Below are positions 37,561 through 48,811 of a stretch of DNA of 64,000 bases, piece by piece. The notes below the pieces were generated by a model, which did not search any database, had not been told where the DNA came from, and saw only the letters and a program-made list of their open reading frames with translations. Every line of letters begins with the position of its first letter. Positions within the stretch are counted from its first letter, which is position 1. The stretch spans positions 9,417,001-9,481,000 of the forward strand of contig BSBM01000199.1 of the NCBI GenBank assembly GCA_027924585.1. The letters are read 5' to 3'. The position numbers were made by a program, and so were the translations under genes. The DNA comes from Larix kaempferi (taxonomy: Eukaryota; Streptophyta; Pinopsida; Pinales; Pinaceae).

Positions 37561-38102
37561 TAAAGCAGGAGGTCATTTTTTTTTTTCAGAAAACCCTTGT
37601 TTTAAAAACTATGAAAATGATGTCAAAATTTTAAAAATTGATGTTGAAGCCAATGGCCCAGCCACCCTAGTGAGTTTTTGGGTTTTTGCAATTTTTTTCC
37701 GAAAATATCACCAATTTTTTCAAAAAAATCGTGAGGTTCGATTTTTCCAAAAAAAATGCAATTTTTTTAGCCAAAAAAAGTGTGATTTTTCAGGACATCA
37801 GTGATTTTTTCAACTATGAATCGAACAAGGTTTAACTCAACATGGAATGTTGTCCAAGTGATTCAATAATTCAAGAATTGCTTTGGTTCAAGAGTTTGAA
37901 AATTTTGATTTTGAGAACTGGCAAATTCAGAGAATTGGACTGATTCCAAAGTTTGGAAATTTGGGTCAGAGAATTTGGGATTTCTACCCTTATGAGGGTG
38001 ATGTAACAACTTGATGGGGTTTCTTCATGATTTCAAACTGTGAAGTGTGAATTTAAAAAAGAATTTTATGTTTTATGTTTTTGATGTCATTTTGTATTGT
38101 TG
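37561..38102. other. A/T-run-rich linker
   Basis: It contains many short A- and T-runs near 37680-37810 and no recognised coding sequence. Confidence 0.4.
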
Positions 38103-38107
38103 CATTC

Positions 38108-38116
38108 AGAGGGGGT
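38108..38116 (+). other. possible polypurine tract and start of a copia LTR
   Basis: The run agaggggg is followed by TGTTAGTATTGG at 38116, which looks like a 3' LTR start. No partner LTR or clear end was identified. Confidence 0.45.
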
Positions 38117-38432
38117 GTTAGTATTGGAGTATAATGCTCCAAAAGTGTGTACAATCAAATGTCAAAGTAACATTAATATAAGCTACTAATAAAAAATATA
38201 GAGATAAGTTGATTAGTTATTAGTAAATGAGGTAATTAAGTTGTACGGGGAGCACAACTACCTAGCAAATGAAATAAGGGGGATTAACCCCATTGAACCT
38301 GATGAGTTCTTTGTAACAAAAACATATATTTTACATGAGTCAGTTTGTATCATGTCTCCAAACATTCTTGTGGGTTTACACTTAACAATGAACGTGAGGA
38401 ACTACAACACTACCTGCAGGTTACTCTCTTAA

Positions 38433-38925
38433 AGAATTTTTTGCTTTCAATAATGTTGGAGAAACAAGATTCTCTTCAAGATTAATTGAATTGAAATGAG
38501 TGACTCAAGCCAAGCACGATTAGAAAATTGGGAGCTTATGATGTTGATTAAACTATAAATGGCAATGTTGCACCAACTTCAAGGAAGTGAAGATAGATTC
38601 CAGATTTGGAGACAATTGAAGAACGTGCATGAAACATAAAACAAAAATAGAGATTTATTGTTAAGATATTTGTTGTTTTCAATAAACATGGAGGAAAATG
38701 ACTCTCTTCATGATCACTCATTGAATACTAAAGAAAGAGAAAATAAAATCAATAGATAGAAAGATGGAAGAGCAGGATCAAATAATACCTTTATAGGGTC
38801 TACCAGCTACCTACAAAATTTTTATTGAAACTTTAAACATTACTTTTGCAAAAGGATAAATGGAACAAGCAATTGCTAGTAGTGTAAATGGAAAATCAAA
38901 GACAACCCAATGAACAAAGATCAAG
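38433..38925 (+). pseudogene. Ty1/copia gag fragment 2
   Basis: Successive frames read LKNFLLSIMLEKQDSLQD, then ENWELMMLIKL, FQIWRQLKNVHET, LLLRYLLFSINMEENDSLHDH and GLPATYKIFIETLNITFAK. These segments are the ordered blocks of a copia gag. Part of the region appears duplicated relative to fragment 1 at 37.4 kb. Stops are present, for example TAA after KL and after HET. Confidence 0.75.
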
Positions 38926-38996
38926 AGATGTGTTAACATCCTAGTGGGCGGCCTTCACTAACACCTCGAGGTTTTGGTGTAACGGTTTGTATCATC

Positions 38997-39008
38997 TGGT
39001 ATCAGAGC
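38997..39008 (+). other. gypsy primer binding site, initiator Met tRNA type
   Basis: TGGTATCAGAGC is a perfect plant initiator tRNA-Met primer site, two bases after the terminal ca at 38994. Confidence 0.88.
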
Positions 39009-39925
39009 ACTTTCTTGGGTTCGCTGGGTCAAATTTCTGCCAATTTTTTTTTTTTCGCATCTGTTGTAGGTTTGGATTTGGGAATAATCCCTATCTGCTT
39101 AACTGTGGGAAGTACTTGGGCATAAGCCCTAAAACTCATTGTGAGGAGTACCACAGGAACCCCGAAGTAGCTATCCCATTGAGAGGACCTACCAGTGAAA
39201 AGGGCAACGTCCCCTACCTGATTGACTAGTTCCCACCCGTGAGGTAAACCAAGAGCTGTCGTTTGTGGCAAAGCGGTTATTAGTTTTACCTGAGCCGTGG
39301 AGTGAGGGGTATTGCCCCAATATGCAAGCCGTCAGACAACATTGGTGGATGAGTGAATCCCCTAAAGTGATAGGAAGCTGCACATACCTGGGGTCCATAT
39401 CTCTTTTCAGTTGAACTGTTGTCAATGACTTCCACTCCAGATCTAGCCACTCCAGTCTGAAATAAAATAAAAATAAAAATAAAACAGTTTTTTCTCCATA
39501 TCTCCCTTGTTTTCACTCTGTTTCCCTTGAAATTTTCGGGGAACCCCTGTCATCCCATTCTGCATATTTCATTCCTGAGGACCCTATCCCTAATTCCCCT
39601 TCCCAAAGCCCGAAATCCCACATTTGTCTATTTTTAGGGTTTGCCATAACTTCCTCAGATTTCACCCAATCACCTACAAATTTTACCACAGAGTTCCTTT
39701 CTGAATTCTGCTTCTTTGTCCCCCTCTGCCAAATTTTCCCATTCTTTCACCCCGCTTCTGAAATCCTCATTTTTGCTTCCCTGTTTATTCGACAATGTCC
39801 AAACCTCGTCAAACCCCAATTACCCTTCAGATTTTTTCCCAAGTCCAGATTTTCCTTTACTGAAGCAGTTTCTGTTTTTGTTTTCCTAACAAGTCAACCA
39901 AAAAAAAAAAAAAAAACTCCTAGTT
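39009..39925 (+). other. gypsy leader region
   Basis: The ~0.9 kb between primer site and gag start is C/T-rich in its second half (39490-39910), ending in an A-run at 39900-39916. No protein was recognised. Comparable C/T-rich leaders occur in plant gypsy elements. Confidence 0.5.
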
Positions 39926-42115
39926 ATGGTTGTCACCCGTGCATGAGCAAAAGCCATGGAGGAAGCACTTGCATCCATCCAAACCAAACTCCAAGATCTG
40001 GATGAAAAATTTCTCAAACTCCATCTTCAGCATTCATCCATGAACAATACCTGACAGCCAGAATCTTTTGTAGCCACTGGGTTCTCTTCTTCCAGCAATT
40101 TTTGTGGGTCAAAGCTTGATTTTCCTCGCTTCAATGGTACTGATCCGACTGGATGGATATACCAAGCAGAACAATATTTCAGTCGACATAATACTTTTGA
40201 CGTTCAGAAAGTTCCACTTGCATCCTTTCATTTGGAACAGGAAGCCCTTCAATGGTACTATTCCTACATCAAAGCTCATCCCGAGCCAAACTGGACATAT
40301 TTTTGCCAACTCCATTTGTCACGATTTGGTCCTAGTTCTTTTGACGACTTCACAGGAGCACTCACTAAACTTCACCAAACTGGCACAATGAGAGAGTATC
40401 AGACGAAATTTGAGAAACTAGCCAATCACACAGAAGGATTGTCTGATGAATTCTACAGGAGTTGTTTTATCAGTGGTCTCAGGGATGAAATCCGCTCAGA
40501 GGTCAAAATGTTTTGTCCCAACACAATGATGGAAGTCTTAGGGTTGGCTAAGCTGGTTGAGGATAAGATCGCAGCTCAATAACACTCCAAACCCACCTTT
40601 GTTCCCTTCAGAAATATGGGTTCCCAACGACCTCCCATCACGCTTTCCCTGCAACAAACTCCTATCAAGCATTTGTTTGAAATAGAGATGCTGACACGTA
40701 GAGAAAAAGGGCTTTGTTATAATTGTGATGAGAAATTCACTCGGGGACATAGATGTGTTCAACAAAATCTCTATCTCTTAGATGTGGATTCTCCACCTGC
40801 CTCAGAACTTGATGAAGAAGCTCCAGATACAGTAGATGATCAAGTCGACATTCAACACCCTCCTATTAACACCCCATCTCAGGATGACCCACCCGAGCTC
40901 TCTCTCCATGCTGTAACCGGAGTCACCACCCCACAAACAATGCAAGTCAGGAAATACTTCAAGAAGCTCCCTCTTACCATACTCATTGATTCTGGTAGCA
41001 CTCATAACTTCATTGATCCTCGGATTGCCAAACAGGCTGATTGTTTTGTCCATCCTTGCTCCAACTTTGAAGTCATGGTTGCCAATGGGGGCACCTTACC
41101 TTGCAAGGGGAAGTGTCACAATGTGCGTATCTCTATGGAAGATTATAACCTGCACTCTCACATGTTTGCCTTGTCCTTAGGAGGATGTGATGTGGTTTTG
41201 GGCGTTCAACGATTACGCACACTTGGCCCCATCTTATGGTATTTTGCTGAACTTTGGATGCATTTTTCAGTCAATGGGGCACAACACAAATTTATGGGCT
41301 TACAACCAGGCTCTCTCTGCATCATCAGTTCACATCGCCTGGAAAAAATACTTAAGAAGAATTCTCATGGTGTCATTGCTCAGCTCCATTCCATTCAGAT
41401 GCACCCATCAAGAGTCTCCACTACTTCCTTGGATAGATATGCAGGTGTCTATGATGAACCAATGAGCTTGTTTCCTTCAAGAGACCTTTCCGGTAAGAAT
41501 TTAGCCGCATCTACCTCTCAGCAAGAAATGATGACTATTTTGCATACAGTCCAAAAGTGGCAGCCATCCCTATTGGGGAATTATTTCTGCATCAAGATTG
41601 ATCTCCAGTGTCTGGAAACTTTCTTGGAACAACGGGTCTCCTCCCCAACACACCTGAAATGGGTTATCCAACTCATGGGTTATGACTATGCGACCACTTA
41701 CCAAAAGGGTACGAACAATATGGTGGAAGATGCTCCTCCTCGCACATTTGATGACCCAGTTTCTCTTACAGCTATTTCTCTGCTTGTTCCAAATTGGTTG
41801 CAATCTATTCAATGGGGCTATCTCTTCTATGAACTCCATGCTTCTTCATCAATAGGGCACTCTGGGTTCCTCAAAACGTATGACCAGGACCAATGTAACT
41901 TCTTTTGGCAGGGACTCAAAAGGACAATTCAACGGATGGTTGTTGACTGTGATACTTTCCAGGTCAATAAGGGTGAAACGACCCTCCTTTCGGGACTGCT
42001 TGAACCCTTGCCCATCCCTCCACAGATTTGGACAACTATTTCTATGGATTTCCTAGAAGCGCTCCAATGGTATAGTGCCACATCTAAAAAGACACCATAT
42101 GAAGCAGTCTCTTGA
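39926..42115 (+). pseudogene. gypsy gag-protease-RNase H-integrase fusion, RT deleted
   Basis: All parts share one frame from the ATG at 39926, with stops only near 39943, 40050 and 40580. The order is: gag (LDFPRFNGTDPTGWIYQAEQ, MREYQTKFEKLANHTEGL); zinc knuckle near 40714 (CYNCDEKFTRGHRC); intact-looking protease active site ILIDSGSTHNFIDP near 40980; protease end GGCDVVLGVQRLRTLGPILW; then a jump to the RNase H end (LLGNYFCIKIDLQCLETFLEQ, YQKGTNNMVEDA); and the integrase zinc-binding part (GHSGFLKTY, VDCDTFQVNKG). It stops after TTISMDFLE. RT and the integrase core are absent. The last 1.5 kb (40616-42115) is uninterrupted despite these deletions. Confidence 0.85.
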
Positions 42116-44109
42116 CAGGCACCACCAGTTATTCTTCCATACACCTTCAGCAGCTCCCTAGTTCAGGCAATTGACTAAATTCTTCAAAACCGTGAAGTTA
42201 ATTGTATTGAGCTTGCTCAAAGGAGGTTGCCACCTCGAAGTGGCCCGTGATTAATATAAAATTGATTTTGTTCTATTATTTCTGATATCTCGTGTATTTG
42301 CATTAATTAACTATTGCAGGTTCATCACATAAAACATTTCATGAAGATGACAACAATTGTATTGATTTGGATTAATTTTCTTGTATCTGTCCTTTTCCCT
42401 TCATCTACTAGTTGCTTAAGCTTTATAGAGCTTTGTTTTCAACCTTTTATCATTCTATTACACCGATAGGTCATGAAGCCAAGTTATATCCAAATGGCTT
42501 GTGGGACCAAAAACACAGCCAATTCCCTTCTTACAAAGATCAAACCAGGAAGAAACAAGTCAATGTACATTTTTCTTTGGAATACAATTCATCCCAGCCA
42601 TGATCTTGTATGTGAGAGTGAGAATTATGGTACCTTTCCAACCCTCATCAACAATTGGATCAGGAAGAGCTCAATCCACAATTCTCACAAAGAGCAGACA
42701 TGTCACAACTGGGGTTTGAAAATTTTTCCCCACAAACAGTACACCCAATTTGACAAACAAGGCAACATATTTGAACATGAAGAAGAATCACATGTTTTAC
42801 AACTAATAATAAAAGAACAAGGGGAAACAAAACAGACTATTATATTTATGTATTGATTTTGCTGAGGACAAATCTACGTCTAATTCGGTTGTCTTCGGGG
42901 GAAGAGAAGAATACCAAGCTGAATGAAAGGAAAGTTTGCTAGTTCAATGAGTTAGGAATTTTTTGTTTAGGGATGTCCACTATGTTCTTGATCAGTTAGT
43001 TGTGTTATGAAGCATTTCCCATACTCTTGAGGGTGTTTTCAGCAATAATAATGCTTTATTGTTGACAAAAATAGCAAAAAGGTAATTGCAATAGTGTGCA
43101 AGAACAAGATTTGTTTAGATTGGTGGGGATGATAAAGATAACATGGGCAAAAAAATTGATTTGAAGTGTGTAAAGCACCAAAGAAGAATCGCTATCATTA
43201 AAGGGAAGGTAAGTCGCAGATTTATAATGCTTTATCTATTGATGTACATGAAAAAGGGAAGACCTTCAGGGAGGGGTGAATGAAGCAGCTTCTATTGTCA
43301 AGCAAGATGGTGCTTCCACAAAGAATCAAATCCAAAACTTTGATATGTTGAACTAACATGGTAAGGAGGTGAGTTCAACAAACAAGCCAACTTTTTGGCC
43401 CAAACTAGCTCTCATCCAGCAGGTGAGTTAAAGATCAAACATAAATCTCTACAACAACATTGTCAGATACAACCTATTTCCAATGGTTGGTTGAAGGCAT
43501 CTCACAAAAGTGGGCTGCAAAGATTTTGCTACTTCCAAAGAGTTTATTTTTTATTTTGGAACAAACAAATCTATGTACTATGAGTATGTAACCCTTATGG
43601 GAAGGTGTTAAATGCAATGGTCATAGTTAGGACTTAAACCTAATTTGTCATAAGAAATGACTTCGGAAATGTTCATTCAATAAAATAATATAATCAAGAC
43701 AATCCAGGACAAAAATGGTAGGTAGAAAAAAAAGTTGATTCTAATGAGACATAGGTAGTAAAACAATATACAAATAACAGAATATCAGTACATCCAAAAC
43801 ATGTCAATCTCAAATAATAAGAAAATCAGTCAACAAAAAAGAGGTCAAAACTGCCAAACAATTTCAAACTACAATTTATATTCTTGTTTACTAAAATTGT
43901 TCCTTAAATAACTTAAAGCACTCTCAAGTATATCAGTGTTCGGTATTCCTTGCATTAGACCTAAAAAGATTTTTAAAAAAACTACTCAAACAAACTATTC
44001 TCTCCCGAGTTGGTCCTATAACAGTAGGGTGTCATGATAAAAACTATAACACAAAATAACTAATTCCAATCATGTCGAATACAAAAATTTAAATTGCATA
44101 TAACCAAAC
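42116..44109. other. spacer or intron, no gene recognised
   Basis: The overlapping open frames at 42412-42856 (+) have no recognised domain. If the MOR1-like exons continue, this stretch would be intron of that minus-strand gene. Confidence 0.4.
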
Positions 44110-44215
44110 CTTCAAGACCCTCCTTCCAAGCTACACTCTTCAAATTTCCAAGTACATCTGCTTGGAAAATAGATCCTACTCTGCCTTCAATTTCCTCCAA
44201 ACTCATATCCCCTGG
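44110..44215 (-). CDS. MOR1: MOR1/XMAP215-like gene, exon D (start of a TOG domain)
   Basis: On the minus strand a tctag acceptor precedes 44215 and a gtttgg donor follows 44110. The 106-nt exon encodes PGDMSLEEIEGRVGSIFQAD and then VLGNLKSVAWKEGLE. This closely resembles the MSLEEIE-L-LKS-VWKERLEA segment that begins a central TOG domain in plant MOR1 (XMAP215 family), a cytosolic microtubule plus-end polymerase. It ends in phase 1 after GAA G, consistent with a following Ala codon. The Arg of KERLE is Gly here. The next TOG exon was not found to the left, so this is either part of a gene with a very long intron or a fragment. The family call is from memory of its conserved residues. Confidence 0.7.
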
Positions 44216-44367
44216 CTAGAAGAGGTGGAAATAGATGATAAGGCATTGCATATACTTTTAATACCAGTTTCTATTTTAATTGAATTAAGCATATTAAAAG
44301 TTGAACTGAACCCTAAACCATAGAAGACAATCACTAGCATTCCAGTATTAACTTATAAAATATATAC

Positions 44368-44475
44368 CTCAATATCTTCAGTTATCTTGACTACAGCAAG
44401 AGCCTTGCTTTGACCAGTTCCTTCTTCCTTCTTTCCTACACCTGGCCGATTGGGCACAGTCTTCTTTGTATTTTT
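44368..44475 (-). CDS. MOR1: MOR1-like gene, exon C (inter-TOG linker)
   Basis: This 108-nt exon (36 codons) lies between a tgcag acceptor and a gtatat donor on the minus strand. It encodes a Lys-, Gly- and Pro-rich linker beginning KNTKKTVPNRPGVGKKEEGT and ending KITEDIE. Both ends are phase 0, so it joins exons B and D without a frame change. In plant MOR1 a basic, low-complexity linker of this kind separates SMLSGKRP from MSLEEIE, matching this position. Confidence 0.7.
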
Positions 44476-44592
44476 CTGCAATTAAATTGAAATGAATAGT
44501 CAATTTATACTAAACACAAACTACAAAATGATAAACTTGAACATAATTAAAGGAATGCAAAGAAAATAATACTTAGAAAAAAGAGAACTCAC

Positions 44593-44664
44593 AATAGGTT
44601 GAAGTGGCCTCTTTCCACTAAGCATACTCGCAGTAGACTTCTTAGCAAAACCATTCTCACCTAC
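44593..44664 (-). CDS. MOR1: MOR1-like gene, exon B (SMLSGKRP motif)
   Basis: This 72-nt exon (24 codons) has a tatag acceptor and a gtgagt donor on the minus strand. It encodes VGENGFAKKSTASMLSGKRP followed by LQPI. The ASMLSGKRP block is a conserved signature of the linker in plant MOR1 proteins. It is phase 0 at both ends. A second tag at the next bases could shift the acceptor by four, but that would break the frame. Confidence 0.72.
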
Positions 44665-44979
44665 CTATATTAAAAAATGATGCACATTATAGTCCATTGA
44701 CACTATATTACAATGTAGCATGTTTGTCACAAGTAGCAGGAAAAATGATGTTCCTCTTAAATATCCTATCAAGCCAGATATTATAATCCTTCAGCTTAAA
44801 GAACTTAATTAAAATAGAAATCAGAATCTGATATGTAATACTATGGAAATTTTAAACTGATCAACTATATAGAACTTGACCTCTTACATTCAAACATGTT
44901 GATCCAAATAATCAAGAATACATCTTGGCTATTACAACGATTGGAAGGCTCACATTTTGGCCCATACAACAAAGCCATA

Positions 44980-45640
44980 TAATTTGACAATTTAGCAGAA
45001 CAAGTAACAACCACAAACTAACTAACAGGGAAAATAGCTAAACATTATACCATCAAAACACTATCCCCATATTCCCCTAAGCTAAATCAAGTCCACAAAG
45101 GAATAAGGAAGTCTGAGATATTTTATTTTACTACACTTTCAACTGAACATAAAGATATTTCTGATCACTTTTCCAGGATTATCTGACTTCATTTTACCAA
45201 GACCAGGTCATCAAGGGATTCAAATGTGAGAACATGTAATAGAAGCTTATAATTTTGGTCATGCCAAGCAAATAAGGGAAGTACAGTCACTTATGGACAA
45301 ATATATGGTACAGTGAAATGCAGAACCAATTGGGAAGAAGGAAATATACCTACAATCAAAAATTATTTTATGGGAAAAAAACTAAAACAAAATAAAAATC
45401 TTATCTTGAATAAGGAAAAGGGTAGAGCACAAGAAAACCATTATGGCCCAGAGGACAAAGCAATGTAATTCCACATCTCAGTGGAGCAAGCAACAACAAC
45501 AAAGTAACAAAAAACTTAAAAAGAAAAATAGCCATTATAGAACCATGAGAAAACTGTGTCCACATTATCCTATGCCCAAATGAGTCCATAAAGGAATAAG
45601 GAAGTCTCAACCTTCTTGTTTTACTAAAATTTTGATCTGG
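44980..45640. repeat. diverged ~470-bp-spaced duplication within the MOR1-like intron
   Basis: The stretch near 44980-45120 (acaaagccatat ... ccacaaaggaataaggaagtct) resembles 45455-45610 (acaaagcaatgt ... ccataaaggaataaggaagtct). The order of shared blocks is the same but many bases differ. Confidence 0.65.
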
Positions 45641-45777
45641 CCTATATATCATTATAAGCAATACCCTTTCTATTACTAGATTTGTGGGTTTCTTACCTTC
45701 TATACGTTTATAGAAATCCATAAGTCTCCAATAGATAATCTAAAACTATAATGATAAGCAAAACTAGAAAATTTTAC

Positions 45778-45830
45778 CCTCTTGCAGTACACAGCTTTGG
45801 ATGAATCAGAGGAACAAATCTTGCCATTGT
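45778..45830 (-). CDS. MOR1: MOR1-like gene, probable exon A
   Basis: This 53-nt candidate lies between a tatag acceptor and a gtaaaa donor on the minus strand. In the frame set by the phase-0 start of exon B it reads NGKICSSDSSKAVYCKR, a Ser-rich basic linker suited to the position before SMLSGKRP. It is short and not a conserved block, so support comes mainly from splice sites, frame and order. No preceding TOG exon was found up to 46.4 kb. The ~1.1-kb intron after it contains a diverged internal duplication. Confidence 0.45.
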
Positions 45831-45839
45831 CTATACTCT

Positions 45840-46590
45840 AGACTCTAAACAAAAAAATATATCAAGAAACATCACCTACAATTTTAAACCATTCCCAAAA
45901 GCATAGAAGTCTTAAAACAATTAAATACAGGAAGATGTCTAGATGTTAATGTTAGTGCAGCTGCAGGATTAAAGAGAAATAGGACTCCTAGGGGGATGGA
46001 GCTGCTAAAGAGAGGTGCCTCTCACCTCCCTCCTTGGCCCTGGAAACCTGCCTCAAACCCTATACTTTCATGTCTTAGATGAAAAAGAAAGAGTGTTGGC
46101 AGTTTTGAGGAAGTTTAAAGGATAAAACAACCCTAAATCAACAAATATGGGCATGAATTAGCATCAAAAACCAAAACTAGGTTAATTTCACATATTCAAA
46201 AGCAAACATAGGTTGAATATGAGCTTGTTTTGGCAAAGTTTACAGACAAACATAAGAAAATCCAAGTTCTAGTGCATTTTGGGCAACTTTCATGGACAAC
46301 AACCATCTGATGAAACTCATGTCTTAGCACAGGAATCATTGGAATTAGGTGAGAATTAATTTAAAATTAATCCAATATAATATTATTAGAAATTGTGTCT
46401 AATACTTGTTCATTTACAAACCCCCATCAACAAATAGTTCATTTCCAAACCCCCAACCTTGGTGTACAAAATGTCCATTTCAGACTTACCAAAGACATCT
46501 CGACGGCCTCCTCTGCAATGGCGTTGATCTCCTAGTCTCAACGGCCTACTCTGTAATGTTATCGGTGGTCTCGTCTCTCTTGATGTATAT
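45840..46590. other. spacer, no gene recognised
   Basis: No exon-like frame with splice sites was recognised between the MOR1-like exons and the PPR relic. The ORF at 46406-46633 (+) is a shadow of the opposite strand. Confidence 0.45.
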
Positions 46591-46593
46591 TCA

Positions 46594-47760
46594 CTATTCA
46601 GATGCTTTTTGTATGTTTCCACATTTTGCATAAATATCTATTCGTACATTAGTGACTACATTATCATATTGAAATCCATATCTTATTATTTTCTCATCGA
46701 TGTCCATACCTTTTTCTAGATATTCGAAGTTGACGCATGCCGGTAGAACACCCGGGAATGTCTTCGAGTCTTTCTCCATGCCAGCTGACTGCATTTGTTT
46801 ATAGTACTTCATTGCCTCCTCGGCATGCCCATTCTGTGCAAAACCTGCAATCACTACATTCCATGAGACCACATTTGGCTGAGGCATTTCCTTAAACAGC
46901 TTCAGGGATCTATCAACAAGCTCATTCTGTGAAAATCCTACAATCATCGGAGTCCACGAAAACACATCCCTGTGAGGAATTTACCCAAAGAGATCAAGGG
47001 CTTTGTTCAGAAGCCCATTTTGTGCAAACACTGCAATCATTGTATTCCATGAGAACGCATCGCACTGTGGCATTTCCTGAAAGAGTCTCAGGGCTTTGTC
47101 AACAAGCCCAACCTATAAATCCTGTGATCATTGCATTCCATGAGGCCATGTTCCACTGCCACATTTTCTCAAACAGATTTCAGGCCTCATCAATGAACCC
47201 ATTCTGCATAAACCCTGTAACCATTCCATTGCATGAGACCACGTCCTTCTTGGGTATTTCCTTGAAGAGTTTCAGGGATTCATCTATAAACCCATTCTGT
47301 GCATACCCAGTAAGTAGAACTTTCTAGGAAATGACATCTCATTTAGGCATGTGGTCAAACACTTCATGTGCAATCTTTAACCTCCCACATTTTGTATACG
47401 TATCCAACAAGGCATTTGCCACAATGACATGAGACTCATATCCGCTCTTTATTATTCGGTGATGGATTTCCATGCCTGGTTGTAGAGATAGATGGGTGGC
47501 ACATGCCAACAGAATGCTGGCGAAGGTGAAGTGATTCGACTGGACGCGTGTCACCATCATTTGGTGGAAGAGATATAGGGTTTCCTAAGGAGGGCCATGC
47601 TTTGCATAAGCTATAAATTTCATCAAAGTCCATGAACACACATGCCACTTAGGCATTCGATCGAAAATTCTATGAGCGTCCTCCTTGTTTCCACACTTGA
47701 CATACATTTTGATGAGCATCGAACCATATTAAGCAACTGGGAAAGTCTTCTCAATTGGTT
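46594..47760 (-). pseudogene. PPR protein relic (PLS type), C-terminal part
   Basis: Minus-strand frames carry successive 35-residue-type repeats: MYVKCGNKEDAHRIFDRMPK, TFASILLACATHLSLQPGME, ALLDTYTKCGRLKIAHEVFD, LLTGYAQNGFIDESLKLFKE, ASWNAMITGF, WTPMIVGFSQNELVDRSLKL, VVIAGFAQNGHAEEAMKYYK and DIYAKCGNIQKASE. These are P, L and S motifs of plant organellar RNA-binding PPR proteins. Stops and frameshifts occur between them, for example near 47588, 47332 and 46985. No E or DYW domain follows. PPR proteins of this type usually act in RNA editing or processing in plastids or mitochondria. Confidence 0.88.
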
Positions 47761-48544
47761 TTTGGTCAGATGGTAAAAGCGGGACTGTGAAGGTTCAAAG
47801 TGTGAGACATTTTAGGATTTTTGGGCACAAATATGAAAGTAAGTAATTCTTATGCATCTTGAATCCCAAGTTCTTCACGAATTCATTTGAGACCATATTC
47901 TTAAACTTCTTAGGATGAACAACATAATGACCCTCATCATCTTCATCTAGACCTTGATGTAGAACAACCATTCTCTCTCAACACTAGATTTTTTAAGCAT
48001 ATCCATCATATTGATTAGATAAAATGCCTTCCACATGTGTGTACCACTATTAAAGATTGTGTTTGACAAGGATCTAGATGAAGAAGAAAATATAGTGATT
48101 CATGTATTGAGACAATAAAAATATATACCTGTAGAATCAAGGAGATGTACTCCATTTTTTGGGATATTTGAAATCTGAAGCAATGAATGGCCATGCTATG
48201 TTTCCATACAAAATGAAAGCTTGTAAAATAATGACTAGGTGAGGATGATAATCTATATAGTAGCCTTATTACATCCCACTTTTTCAGGTAGGTTGATAGT
48301 AACAATAAAGGGTATTGTTATAGCACTGCAAAGACACTGTTTGTAGACCTTTTCTTTAACCAACAATTGAGATACATTGTGTTGGAGGTATTTTCATCAT
48401 TATCTGAAGGATCATCCAACCTAGAATAATCCAAATAGAACTAATTTATCATCCTATAGAGATTCAAATGGTGGTTTATAGGAAAATTCTACAGGTCATT
48501 CATTGCCAAGCAACATTTGAAAGGAAGATGCAATATTAATGCAC
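47761..48544. other. non-PPR sequence between the two PPR parts
   Basis: No recognised gene or transposon ends. A minus-strand frame near 47760-47830 may still be PPR linker sequence. The remainder is AT-rich. Confidence 0.4.
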
Positions 48545-48811
48545 CTATCCATTTCTGAAGGTGCAATCCAATATATTTAAAAAAGGGACTTTACAACACA
48601 TATTTGCATTTAGAGACAACCGATCATGGAATTTATTGCAATGAATTATTTCATAGTTTCTTATTGGAGAAAGGTTTGGTACCACCATGCTTTCATGCAT
48701 TTCATGAAACACTTTGTGTGCATCCACAAGGCTTCCACATTTTATAAACACAGTGACAAGTTTTGTTTGCAAAAAGACATAAGGATAAAATCCTAATTGT
48801 GTCATGTGCAT
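48545..48811 (-). pseudogene. PPR protein relic, N-terminal repeat
   Basis: The frame begins HMTQLGFYPYVFLQTKLVTV followed by FIKCGSLVDAHKVFHEMHE, a PPR repeat pair that would lie upstream of the repeats at 46.6-47.8 kb. After VFHEMHE the match ends near 48690. The 0.8 kb to the next PPR motif lacks PPR sequence, so an insertion or rearrangement separates the parts. Confidence 0.8.

Larger units (their letters stand above)
38990..42115 (+). mobile_element. Ty3/gypsy derivative lacking reverse transcriptase
   Basis: It starts at an LTR-like end (gtatca, 38994) and primer site. A long leader follows, then one gag-pol frame with RT and integrase core deleted. No LTR body was seen upstream, where copia gag sequence lies instead, and none was found downstream, so both flanks look truncated. 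Confidence 0.75.

Noticed and set aside
42412-42856. Three overlapping plus-strand frames as a gene
   Set aside because: There are no recognised motifs, and several competing frames are of similar length.
45401-45721. 106-codon minus-strand frame in the MOR1-like intron
   Set aside because: It overlaps intron sequence that is duplicated with indels and shows no domain.
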